Shown here piece by piece: positions 24,986 through 33,291 of a stretch of DNA of 64,000 nucleotides. The stretch spans positions 1 to 64,000 of the forward strand of contig JAPOHW010000001.1 of the NCBI GenBank assembly GCA_029979265.1, read 5' to 3'. The position numbers and the translations under genes were made by a program. The DNA is from Actinomycetota bacterium (GTDB taxonomy: Bacteria; Actinomycetota; Acidimicrobiia; Acidimicrobiales; Aldehydirespiratoraceae). Positions within the stretch are counted from its first letter, which is position 1; each line of letters starts with the position of its first letter. A model generated the notes under the pieces. The model did not search any database and was not told the origin of the DNA. It was given only the letters and a program-made list of their open reading frames with translations.

Positions 24986-26046
24986 GCGACACCATCACCC
25001 TCGACATCGACGCTCCCGACGACTGGCATGTGCACCTGCGCGACGACGAGATGCTCGACGCGGTTGCGCCTTTCACGGCCGAGGCGTTTCGGCACGCCCT
25101 GATCATGCCGAATCTGGTCCCCCCGGTGACCAGCACCGCCCTGGCCGTTGCCTACCGCGATCGCATCCTCGCAGCTGCTGGACCGAACGCACGGGCCGAC
25201 TTCACGCCGATGATGGCGCTGTATCTCAACGATCAGCTCGAGACAGCGGATCTGCTCGCAGGTGCAACTGATGGGGTGGTGTTCGGAGCGAAGTTCTACC
25301 CGGCCGGGGCAACGACCAACAGTGCCGCCGGCGGCACCTCGCTCCTCGACTACCGAGGAACGCTGGAGGCGATGGCGGGTGCTGGCATCCCCCTGCTCGT
25401 CCATGCCGAGTCGACCGACCCCGAGGTCGACATCTTCGATCGCGAGGCCGTGTTCATCGAGCAGCAGATGGTGCCGGTGATCGAGCAGATCCCGGAACTG
25501 CGGGTGACCGTCGAACACATTTCGACCCGAGCCGGACTCGAGATCGTCCGAGACCACCCGCAGGTGGGTGGTTCGATCACACCACACCACCTGACCTGCG
25601 ACCGGTCGGATCTGCTCGCCAACGGTATGCGGCCCGAGCTGTACTGCAAGCCGGTGATCAACTCGCGGGAGGAACGGATCGCCATCGCAACTGCGGCCAC
25701 CTCGGGTGATCGCTCGTTTTTCTTCGGCACCGACTCGGCTCCGCACCCGCTCAGCAAGAAGGAGGCGGCCACGGTTGCGGCCGGCATCTTCAACGCGCCG
25801 TATGCACTCGAAGTTGTCGCCGAGCTCTTCCACGAGTGGGGTGCACTCGACAAGCTGGAGGCATTTGTGTCTCATCATGGCGTCGATCACTACGGACTCG
25901 AACGTGCGGCGACGAAGGTTCGCCTGACCCGCAGGCCCGACTGCGAGGGCGATCCGGCCCAGTCGGTGTGCACGGCTGGAGGAGCAGAGGTTCGCATCTT
26001 CGGTGCCGACGCGGCGCGACGGTGGACCTGGGAGCCGATTCGGTAG
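24982..26046 (+). CDS. pyrC: Dihydroorotase, homodimeric PyrC (E. coli) type
   Basis: This is a 354-residue zinc amidohydrolase. Metal ligands are in DDWHVHLRD, the carboxylated lysine is in GAKFYPAGATTNS, histidines occur in LLVHAEST, VTVEHISTR and GSITPHHLT, and the catalytic Asp is in FFFGTDSAPH. The KFYPAGATTNS signature and the length mark the E. coli PyrC class rather than the longer form usual in Gram-positive pyr operons. It closes carbamoyl-aspartate to dihydroorotate. It is coupled to pyrE by an ATGA overlap. Confidence 0.96.
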   Translation: MSDTITLDIDAPDDWHVHLRDDEMLDAVAPFTAEAFRHALIMPNLVPPVTSTALAVAYRDRILAAAGPNARADFTPMMALYLNDQLETADLLAGATDGVVFGAKFYPAGATTNSAAGGTSLLDYRGTLEAMAGAGIPLLVHAESTDPEVDIFDREAVFIEQQMVPVIEQIPELRVTVEHISTRAGLEIVRDHPQVGGSITPHHLTCDRSDLLANGMRPELYCKPVINSREERIAIATAATSGDRSFFFGTDSAPHPLSKKEAATVAAGIFNAPYALEVVAELFHEWGALDKLEAFVSHHGVDHYGLERAATKVRLTRRPDCEGDPAQSVCTAGGAEVRIFGADAARRWTWEPIR

Positions 26047-26162
26047 CCATCGGTGACGGCCACTCGACATCGCCGCGCTGACGGTCGCGACCTGCATCGA
26101 GTACGGCATCATGGGGCCGGTATCGAACGGGTCGCCGACCGTCGGCGAGCCTGGAGGGGCGC

Positions 26163-27005
26163 ATGATCCCGATCAGTGACGACAATCCGACGAGGCGGAG
26201 GCCCTTCATGACCCTGCTCGTCGGTCTTGCGTGCGTCGTGATGTTTTTCTACGTCCAACCATCGGGCACCCGAAGCCTCGACCTTGCGACCGAGGGTGAA
26301 CGACTCGAGGAGATCGAGTTCAGCTACGAGTTCGCCGCAATTCCGTGCGAGCTCACCGAGGACCGATCGCTGACTGCACAGGAGATCGGTGCCACGGTGG
26401 TCGGCGGAAATACCGAGGCGTGCCTCGAGCATGCCCCTGCCGATGGGGTCGTCCCGTTCCCCGACAAGAACGTCTGGCTGGCGGCGATCGTCTCGATGTT
26501 CCTGCACGCTGGCTGGATCCACCTGATCGGCAACATGCTTTTCCTCTGGATCTTCGGCAACAACGTCGAGGATCAGATGGGGCGCATTTCGTTCGTCCTC
26601 TTCTACCTGGTCTCCGGCGCTGTCGCGACCGCAGCCCACGTCATGGTGCAGCCTTCCTCGACCGTCCCGTTCGTCGGGGCGAGTGGGGCGATCGCCGGGT
26701 TGATGGGTGCCTATCTCGTCTGGTTCCCGTGGGTTCGGGTTCGTACCGTCATCGTGCTCGGGGTGGTGCCGTTGTGGCCGCGGATTCCTGCCGCACCGAT
26801 TTTGCTGGCTTGGTTCGGCAGCCAATTCCTCATCGGAAACGACAGTTCGATCGCCTGGATGGCCCATGTTGCCGGGTTCGTCTTCGGCATCGTGGCCGGT
26901 CTCATCGCCCGTAGCGACGGCGACTTCGAGCGATCACTCCAACTCCAGCACCGCCGCATTCGTGCAGCTGCGAGCAATCGGAACGCGCGACGGTTGGCGG
27001 AGTAG
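26163..27005 (+). CDS. Rhomboid-family intramembrane serine protease
   Basis: This is a 280-residue membrane protein. After a first membrane segment and a non-conserved loop of about 80 residues it has the rhomboid core: HAGWIHLIGNMLFLWIFG with the oxyanion Asn/His, the catalytic Ser in VGASGAIAGLMGAYLV, and the catalytic His in AWMAHVAGFVFG. It cuts membrane proteins near or within the bilayer; targets are unknown. The loop between the first helix and the core holds two cysteines (PCELTED, EACLEH) that might form a disulfide outside the cell. Confidence 0.93.
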   Translation: MIPISDDNPTRRRPFMTLLVGLACVVMFFYVQPSGTRSLDLATEGERLEEIEFSYEFAAIPCELTEDRSLTAQEIGATVVGGNTEACLEHAPADGVVPFPDKNVWLAAIVSMFLHAGWIHLIGNMLFLWIFGNNVEDQMGRISFVLFYLVSGAVATAAHVMVQPSSTVPFVGASGAIAGLMGAYLVWFPWVRVRTVIVLGVVPLWPRIPAAPILLAWFGSQFLIGNDSSIAWMAHVAGFVFGIVAGLIARSDGDFERSLQLQHRRIRAAASNRNARRLAE

Positions 27006-27028
27006 TTCAAATCTGAAAGAATGGCCGT

Positions 27029-27553
27029 ATGGCCGACGGTGAGTCTCGTTTTCAGGCACTGACCGAACACGGCGACGCCGTCGACCGCAGCGCCGAATGG
27101 GACCGTCTTCGTCGGTCGCATCTGCGCGCCACCCGCCCCGAGAGTGCGGCTCGAGGTGTCCATCACCTCGCCCTGCTCTGCTCGGACGTCGAACGGACGA
27201 TCGGTTTTTACCAAGGGCTGCTCGAGTTCCCGCTCACCGAACTGTTCGAGAATCGCGACTACCGTGGCAGCACCCATTTCTTCTTCGACATCGGTAACGG
27301 CAACCTGCTCGCCTTCTTCGACTTCCCAGGGCTTGATCTCGGTCCCTATGCCGAGGTTCTGGGGTCGATGCACCACTTGGCGATCTCCGTCACCCCCGAG
27401 AAGCAAACGCACCTTCGGTCCAAGCTCGAAGCCGCCGGTGTCGAGATCGTCTTCGAGCACGACACCTCGATCTACTTCAGCGGTCCTGACGGCGAACGGC
27501 TCGAACTCCTTGCCGACCCGCTCGGCGAGATGTACGGCGCCGACGTCGGCTGA
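27029..27553 (+). CDS. VOC-family (glyoxalase/dioxygenase fold) protein
   Basis: This 174-residue protein has one vicinal-oxygen-chelate domain from about residue 40. GVHHLALLCSDVERTIGFYQ supplies the first metal His and the start of the fold, MHHLAISV begins the second half with another His, and DGERLELL holds the usual late Glu. Members are lyases, dioxygenases or resistance proteins, and the substrate is not readable here. It starts 23 bases after the rhomboid gene and could share its transcript. Confidence 0.85.
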   Translation: MADGESRFQALTEHGDAVDRSAEWDRLRRSHLRATRPESAARGVHHLALLCSDVERTIGFYQGLLEFPLTELFENRDYRGSTHFFFDIGNGNLLAFFDFPGLDLGPYAEVLGSMHHLAISVTPEKQTHLRSKLEAAGVEIVFEHDTSIYFSGPDGERLELLADPLGEMYGADVG

Positions 27554-27645
27554 CGCAACCGTTCGAGTGTGATCGACACGCTGCCCGTGTGGTGCTGCCC
27601 GGCTGCGGGTGTCATCATCGTCGACGTTCAGCGAAGGAGAACCCC

Positions 27646-28440
27646 ATGGACGCCGCTCGCCTGCAAGCCCTGTTCGGACTCGAAGGGAAGAACGCTGTCG
27701 TCACCGGCGGGAGCCGGGGCATCGGCTACATGATCGCCGAGGGTCTGCTCGACGCCGGCTGTGATGTGATCATCTCGGCCCGCAAACAGAGCCAGGTCTC
27801 CGAAGCCGTCGACCGTCTCTCGGCCAAGGGCAACATCGAAGGCATTCCGGCCGACCTCTCGACCGACGAAGGCCTTGCGCATCTCTCGGCGGAGGTTGCC
27901 CAGCGATGGGACCGGGTCGACATCTTGTGCAACAACGCCGGAGCCTCGTGGGGCGAACCACTCGACTCGTTCTCGGCTGCGGGGTGGGACAAGGTCATGA
28001 ATGTCAACGTGCGGAGCGTCTTCTTTCTGACCCAGAAGCTCCTGCCTCTGCTACGAAACGCAGCCTCGCCCGAGTCGCCGGCCCGCATCATCAACACGGC
28101 ATCGGTCAACGGGATGACCCCACCGGAGATGGACACGTTCTCGTACTCGTCGTCCAAGGCGGCATGCATCATGCTCACGCGCCACCTCGCAAAGACCTTG
28201 GCCACCGAGCACATGACGGTCAACGCCATCGCCCCCGGGCCCTTCGATTCCCAGATGATGGCGTTCGTACTCGACGATCCGACCGCTCGTGCCAGCATCG
28301 CCAGGGATGTACCCATGGGCCGCGTCGGCGTTCCCGACGACATGGCCGGGGTGGCGATCTACCTTGCGTCTGCCGCCGGTTCGTACGTCACCGGTGCCAC
28401 GATTCCGGTGGGTGGCGGTCTCAGCACCGTCCACAAATAG
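27646..28440 (+). CDS. SDR-family oxidoreductase
   Basis: This is a 264-residue short-chain dehydrogenase with TGGSRGIG at the cofactor site, NNAGASWG, the catalytic serine in NTASVNG, the YSSSK Tyr/Lys pair and the C-terminal TGATIPVGGGL. The start ATG at 27646 is preceded by a clear AAGGAGA site; the GTG start of the ORF track is not needed. It resembles reductases that act on acyl or polyol substrates, but specificity is unknown. It is convergent with bpa. Confidence 0.9.
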   Translation: MDAARLQALFGLEGKNAVVTGGSRGIGYMIAEGLLDAGCDVIISARKQSQVSEAVDRLSAKGNIEGIPADLSTDEGLAHLSAEVAQRWDRVDILCNNAGASWGEPLDSFSAAGWDKVMNVNVRSVFFLTQKLLPLLRNAASPESPARIINTASVNGMTPPEMDTFSYSSSKAACIMLTRHLAKTLATEHMTVNAIAPGPFDSQMMAFVLDDPTARASIARDVPMGRVGVPDDMAGVAIYLASAAGSYVTGATIPVGGGLSTVHK

Positions 28441-28521
28441 AACCCACGACGAGACCTTCCAACCGTGCCCGTCGATGCCGTGAATCTGGCCACGCGCCGT
28501 GGGTCGGCTCGGGCCTGGCGC

Positions 28522-28986
28522 TCACAGATACGTGCCGGTCTGCTCCGGCAATCGCTGATCCCGGGTCCGTGCGGATCCGGGCTGGCCCGCCCGTTGCCGA
28601 GCTGCCTGCATCTGTTGCATCTGCATGGCGGCTGCAGCCTGTTGCTGGGCCATCGAGGCCGTCAGCCCCTGCAACAGCCCCTGCAACCAGCCGACCAGTT
28701 GCGCTTGGGCGACTCGGACCTCGGCCTCGGTCGGCACGCCGTCGCTGTCGCAGCACGCAGCAAACTCCGTGAGCTCGTCCATCAGGTCGGCGGAAAGGAC
28801 GGTGCCGAGCTCCTCGATCGTCTCGCGATGGATCCGGGCGAGTAGCTGGCGACTCTCTTCATCGGTCTCGGCCCTCCGGACCTCGTCCATCAGCATGTGC
28901 GCCATCGTCCCGAGACGGATGAGTTTGGCCGAGTCCGAGATGGCGTTCGTGTCCTCGGGGACAACCTCGGGTGAGTGATCGGTCAT
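28522..28986 (-). CDS. bpa: Bacterial proteasome activator Bpa
   Basis: This 154-residue protein resembles Mycobacterium Bpa (Rv3780). It has a helical core (about residues 15-110) with AQLVGWLQGLLQGLTASMAQQ near the end, a Met/Gln-rich stretch, a flexible tail, and a C-terminal GTYL in place of the GQYL motif that docks on the 20S proteasome. Bpa forms a ring that feeds unfolded proteins to the proteasome without ATP. Its presence implies prcBA elsewhere in the genome. It is divergent from typA; a start overlap with the typA ORF disappears when typA begins at 29079. Confidence 0.85.
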   Translation of the reverse strand: MTDHSPEVVPEDTNAISDSAKLIRLGTMAHMLMDEVRRAETDEESRQLLARIHRETIEELGTVLSADLMDELTEFAACCDSDGVPTEAEVRVAQAQLVGWLQGLLQGLTASMAQQQAAAAMQMQQMQAARQRAGQPGSARTRDQRLPEQTGTYL

Positions 28987-29078
28987 GGCCCCAGGGTGTC
29001 ACATCACAGGACTCGCTCGCGACACAACCGCAGGGCTGCGTCGACCTGTGCGGCGACCTCGGTACCCTTCCGCTGGTG

Positions 29079-30908
29079 ATGCATCGCGACGACCTACGGA
29101 ACGTGGCGATGATCGCTCATGTCGACCACGGCAAGACCACGCTCGTCGACGCCATTCTTCGTCACACCGGCGCATTCCGCGAGGGAGCCGAGCTCACCGA
29201 CCGGGTCATGGACTCCATGGATCTGGAGCGTGAAAAGGGCATCACGATCCTCGCGAAGAACACCGCCGTGCGGTACGGCGACGTCAAGATCAACATCGTC
29301 GACACGCCGGGCCACGCGGACTTCGGCGGCGAGGTCGAGCGGGCGCTGACCATGGTCGATGCGGTCGTCCTCCTCGTCGACGCAAGCGAAGGTCCACTGC
29401 CCCAGACCCGGTTCGTGCTGCGAAAAGCGTTGGCACTCGCGTTGCCGGTCGTCTTGGTGATCAACAAGATCGACCGTCCCGATGCGCGAATCGATGCTGT
29501 GGTCGACGAGGTCTACGAGCTCTTTCTCGACCTCGATGCCGACGAGGATCAAATCGACTTTCCGATCGTGTACACCATCGCCCGCGAAGGTCGGGCCACG
29601 CTCGATCCTGCGGTGCCCGGAACCGACATGGAGCCCCTGTTCCAGACGCTGCTCGAGACGGTGCCCGCCCCCGAGCACGACCCTGATCGCCCGATGCGGG
29701 CATGGGTGACCAACCTCGATGCCTCGCCCTATGTCGGGCGTCTGGCCATCTGCCGGGTCGAGCACGGGACGATCCGACGGGGTCAGGCGATCGCCTGGTG
29801 CCGAGCGGACGGTTCGATCGAATCGGCCCGTATCGGCACGCTCACCGTCACCGAGGCGCTCGACCAGGTCGATGTCGACGAAGCTGGGCCAGGCGAACTC
29901 ATCGGTGTCTCGGGAATCGACGAAGTCACGATTGGTGACACGCTTGCCGACCGTGACGATCCCCGCCCGTTCCCGTCGATCTCGGTCGACGAGCCGACCC
30001 TGTCGATGACAATCGGCGTGAACACATCACCGCTTGCAGGGCAGGAAGGTCAAAAGCTCACTGCTCGACTCATCAAGGGTCGGCTCGACGCCGAACTGAT
30101 CGGCAACGTTTCGATCCGGGTGCGACCGACGGAACGCCCTGATTCGTGGGAGGTGCAGGGCCGCGGTGAACTCCAACTCGCTGTGCTCGTGGAGACGATG
30201 CGTCGGGAAGGCTATGAACTCACCGTTGGCAAGCCCGAGGTCCTCACCAGAGAGATCGACGGCACCCGCCACGAACCGACCGAGCGGCTCACGATCGACG
30301 TTCCCGAAGAGCACGTCGGTGCGGTGACGCAACTGCTCGGAGCCCGGAAGGCGACCATGGACAACATGGCGAATCACGGCACCGGCTGGGTCCGGCTGGA
30401 CTATGTCGTACCGGCGCGCGCGCTCATCGGATTCCGGACCGAGTTCCTCACCGAAACTCGAGGTACCGGCATGCTCCACCACGTCTTCGAGGGGTGGATG
30501 CCGTGGGCCGGTGAGATCCGCACACGCGAGCGGGGAAGTGTCGTCGCCGACCGGACCGGGCAATCCACCGGCTATGCGATCCAGTCACTGCAGGAGCGCA
30601 CGTCGCTCTATGTCGCTCCGGGAGCGCTGGTCTACGAGGGCATGGTTGTGGGTGAGAACGCTCGCAACGAAGACATGGACGTCAACATCTGTCGCGAGAA
30701 GGCCAAGACCAACATTCGTACCCAGTCCTCCGACGACACGGTCCGACTCACACCGCCGAAGCTGTTCTCGCTCGAGCAGGCACTCGAGTCGATCGCTGAC
30801 GACGAATGCGTGGAGGTCACGCCGAGCTCTGTTCGCATCCGCAAAGCCGTGCTCGACGCCGGCGAGCGGGCCCGCATCCTCAAGAAGCAGAAGCACCCTC
30901 GCGACTGA
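29079..30908 (+). CDS. typA: Translational GTPase TypA/BipA
   Basis: This is a 609-residue ribosome-binding GTPase. The G motifs are AHVDHGKTTL (G1), the REKGITI switch, DTPGHADFGGEVERAL (G3) and NKIDRPDAR (G4). They are followed by the beta-barrel, EF-G-like and the TypA-specific C-terminal domains (PARALIGFRTEFLTETRGTG). It assists 50S assembly and growth under stress or cold. The ORF track starts earlier; the ATG at 29079 (MHRDDLRNVAMIAHVD) matches the family. Confidence 0.95.
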   Translation: MHRDDLRNVAMIAHVDHGKTTLVDAILRHTGAFREGAELTDRVMDSMDLEREKGITILAKNTAVRYGDVKINIVDTPGHADFGGEVERALTMVDAVVLLVDASEGPLPQTRFVLRKALALALPVVLVINKIDRPDARIDAVVDEVYELFLDLDADEDQIDFPIVYTIAREGRATLDPAVPGTDMEPLFQTLLETVPAPEHDPDRPMRAWVTNLDASPYVGRLAICRVEHGTIRRGQAIAWCRADGSIESARIGTLTVTEALDQVDVDEAGPGELIGVSGIDEVTIGDTLADRDDPRPFPSISVDEPTLSMTIGVNTSPLAGQEGQKLTARLIKGRLDAELIGNVSIRVRPTERPDSWEVQGRGELQLAVLVETMRREGYELTVGKPEVLTREIDGTRHEPTERLTIDVPEEHVGAVTQLLGARKATMDNMANHGTGWVRLDYVVPARALIGFRTEFLTETRGTGMLHHVFEGWMPWAGEIRTRERGSVVADRTGQSTGYAIQSLQERTSLYVAPGALVYEGMVVGENARNEDMDVNICREKAKTNIRTQSSDDTVRLTPPKLFSLEQALESIADDECVEVTPSSVRIRKAVLDAGERARILKKQKHPRD

Positions 30909-30927
30909 CATGTGGAAAGCTCGACCC

Positions 30928-31533
30928 ATGAGCCTGACCGGGCGGACCAGCGGGAACCGGCAAAAGCATGAGTCGGCCAACCCAGTGCAGCGGTTCCTGA
31001 TCCGGCGGTTCCACGACGAGGTCGTGCGGTTGCTCGAGGCGGTCCCACATGCGGCGATCCTGGATTTGGGCTGTGGGGAGGGCTTTGTCCTCGACCACCT
31101 TCTGGCGTCGGGCATCGACGCCGATCTCGTAGGGATCGATCGTTCGTCGACTGCGATCGCGTCGGCCCGCAGCCGCTTGGGCGCTGCGATCGATCTCGTC
31201 CAGGGTGATGTGACCAGCCTCGAGGACCTGCCCCGCCCGTTCGAGATCGTCATGATGCTGGAAGTACTCGAGCACCTCGACGAGCCGGATGCCACCCTCG
31301 ACCTGCTCTCCGATCTCAGCACCGGCCACGTGATCGTGAGCGTCCCTCACGAACCGTTCTTTCGTGGTCTCAATCTGATCCGGTTCAAAAACCTGAAGCG
31401 TCTCGGGAGTGATCCTGAACATGTTCACCACTGGACGAAAAGGGGGTTTGAGCGACTTGTGAGCAGACGGTTCGAGATCGTCGACCGAGGCCGGGCCTTC
31501 CCATGGACGTTGTTGCTGCTCGAGGCGCGTTGA
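30928..31533 (+). CDS. Class I SAM-dependent methyltransferase
   Basis: This is a protein of about 201 residues. Motif I is ILDLGCGEGFVLDHLL, the acidic residue of motif II is in LVGIDRSS, and EIVMMLEVLEHLDEPDATL is the UbiE/UbiG-like motif that follows. The substrate is not known. It starts 19 bases after typA (an ATG at 30910 is also possible), and its end overlaps the next gene, a polytopic flippase-like protein, which suggests a role in envelope lipid or glycan making. C-terminal half PHEPFFRGLNLIRF is typical of methyltransferases in sugar clusters. Confidence 0.83.
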   Translation: MSLTGRTSGNRQKHESANPVQRFLIRRFHDEVVRLLEAVPHAAILDLGCGEGFVLDHLLASGIDADLVGIDRSSTAIASARSRLGAAIDLVQGDVTSLEDLPRPFEIVMMLEVLEHLDEPDATLDLLSDLSTGHVIVSVPHEPFFRGLNLIRFKNLKRLGSDPEHVHHWTKRGFERLVSRRFEIVDRGRAFPWTLLLLEAR

Positions 31534-32435
31534 CCGGTCGCGGATTCCTCGTTGCCCTGCTGGGTTTCGTCTCTGTGGTGTACCTCGGGCTCGAGGTTGC
31601 GGGCAGCTGGAGCGAACTTACGGCCCAGCAAATTCCCGGTGTCGGGTGGTTACTGGTCGCAATCGTGGCGCTTGCTGTCGGGCAGTTCGTCGTTGGTGAA
31701 GCGATGGTCGTGCTCGAGGCGTCCCCATCGACTGGGGCTCAGCGTCGCTGGATCTTCCATACGGCCCAGCCGGCGAAGTACGTCCCATTCGGTGTTGCGA
31801 ACGCGGCCGCAGTCGTGCTCGGCCTCTCCGCTCGAGGGGTGCCGCGCCGGATCGCCACGCTCGTCTGGGCGATCCACAGCCTCGCGCTGGCACTGGTCGG
31901 CGTGGCGGTCGGGCTCATCGTCGCGCCTGCGCTTGGTTGGTCAGCAGCAGTCTCCGCCCTCGGGGGGCTCCTGCTCCTTGCGGTTGCGCCTCCGATCTTT
32001 GGGCGTGTGCTCCGGGTAGCCGGTCGGGTGGTCGGGGCAGACCTCAGCGCCTCGCTTCCGGCGTCCCGGTCGATCGTGACCTGTACGGCTCTGGCTGCAA
32101 TCGCGGTCGGCCTTCACTCCGTTGGTTTCGCCATCCTGGTTCGCGGCGCCGATCTCGATGTCACGCTGCTCGGGGCTGTGGCCGCCTATGCACTTGCGTT
32201 CGGCGTATCGGTTGCGACGCCGCTTCCGGGTGGTCTGGGCGCTCGGGAGGCAGTCCTGCTCGCGGTCCTCGTCGTCGACGAAGCGACGCTGTTGGTGCCT
32301 GTCGTACTCGTCCGGCTCTTGCTTGTCGGTATTGAGTGCGGGTTCTTGGTGATGGCCCGGTTGCGCCTCAGTCGGGCGGACGGCGTCGTTCGTGATGGAG
32401 GTGCAGAAGGAGTTCGGCTAGCAGACCCACGCTGA
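31503..32435 (+). CDS. Flippase-like integral membrane protein (LPG synthase TM/UPF0104-like)
   Basis: This is a 310-residue protein with about eight hydrophobic segments. The late PLPGGLGAREAVLLAVL motif is the signature of the lysylphosphatidylglycerol synthase transmembrane region found in many lipid-flippase-like proteins. The start overlaps the methyltransferase end by 31 bases. The last 68 bases overlap the end of the GT2 gene on the other strand. Its likely role is movement or modification of a lipid-linked sugar, judged by the neighbours only. Confidence 0.75.
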   Translation: MDVVAARGALTGRGFLVALLGFVSVVYLGLEVAGSWSELTAQQIPGVGWLLVAIVALAVGQFVVGEAMVVLEASPSTGAQRRWIFHTAQPAKYVPFGVANAAAVVLGLSARGVPRRIATLVWAIHSLALALVGVAVGLIVAPALGWSAAVSALGGLLLLAVAPPIFGRVLRVAGRVVGADLSASLPASRSIVTCTALAAIAVGLHSVGFAILVRGADLDVTLLGAVAAYALAFGVSVATPLPGGLGAREAVLLAVLVVDEATLLVPVVLVRLLLVGIECGFLVMARLRLSRADGVVRDGGAEGVRLADPR

Positions 32436-33291
32436 CCAGTTGGACACCGACCACGAACAGGGTGACGCCGGCAAGCAGCGCAGGTCGGTTGCCGACCTCG
32501 CTCCCGGAGAGGCGCGCGATCAGCATCCACACCATCAGCGCAAATCCCACCGAGCCGAGGGTGAGGCCACTGCCGCCGATCAGGTGAAAAGGTCGACGGT
32601 CGTAGGTGGTCAGGAACTTGACGGTGAAGAGATCAAGCATGCCTCGCCAGAAGCGGCTGCGGCCGAACTTGGAGTCGCCGTGAAGGCGGTCGCGGTGGTT
32701 GACGTCGACCTCGGTGACCCGGAAGCCGGCCCAGGCTGCAAGCACGGGGATGTAGCGGTGGAGCTCGCCGTAGAGGTTGAGTTCGTCGGCCACGGTCCGC
32801 CGCATCAGTTTGAAACCACTGTTGAAGTCGGTGCCGGGAACGCCGCTGATTGCGGCGGTGGTGCGGTTGTAGAGCCGAGACGTCGTGCGCTTAACGAAGC
32901 GGTCGTGGCGGTCGGCGCGGCGACCGGTGACGAGGTCGTGGCCAGCGCACAGTGATTTGTAGAGCGCATCGAGTTCGGATGGGTCGTCCTGGCCGTCGGC
33001 ATCGAGCAGAACGATCAGGTCGTCGTGGATGTTCTCGAACGCGACACGCAACGCGTTGCTCTTGCCCCGGTTCGTGCGAATGTGAAGATGACTGAGTTGC
33101 CGATGTTGGGACTCGAGCTCGGCCAGCACGGCGGCGGTGTCGTCGGTGCTCCCGTCGTCGACGACGAGGATTCGCCACTCGGTGAAATGGACGGCGAGGT
33201 GCTCGGCGAGCTCCGTAATGACGTCGGGCAGGTTGTCGGCCTCGTTGTAGGCGGGCAACACTGCGCAGATCGAGTCGGTGGCGATGGTCAT
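32368..33291 (-). CDS. GT2-family glycosyltransferase, polyprenyl-phosphate sugar synthase type
   Basis: This is a 307-residue protein with an N-terminal GT-A domain: VLPAYNEADNLPDVI, LVVDDGSTDDTAA, LLDADGQDDPSELD (the DXD-like metal site) and GTDFNSGFKLMRR. Two membrane helices follow from about residue 230. This layout matches polyprenyl-phosphate mannose or glucose synthases. The product sugar-lipid is probably the donor for the GT39 enzyme encoded just upstream, whose stop overlaps this start (ATGA). The ORF track extension beyond 33291 is not needed. Confidence 0.9.
   Translation of the reverse strand: MTIATDSICAVLPAYNEADNLPDVITELAEHLAVHFTEWRILVVDDGSTDDTAAVLAELESQHRQLSHLHIRTNRGKSNALRVAFENIHDDLIVLLDADGQDDPSELDALYKSLCAGHDLVTGRRADRHDRFVKRTTSRLYNRTTAAISGVPGTDFNSGFKLMRRTVADELNLYGELHRYIPVLAAWAGFRVTEVDVNHRDRLHGDSKFGRSRFWRGMLDLFTVKFLTTYDRRPFHLIGGSGLTLGSVGFALMVWMLIARLSGSEVGNRPALLAGVTLFVVGVQLVSVGLLAELLLHLHHERRRPPD

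Noticed and set aside
28441-28521. CCCACG...CGTGGG pair as a terminator between SDR and bpa
   Set aside because: The arms are about 50 bases apart with no U-run, so pairing is weak evidence.
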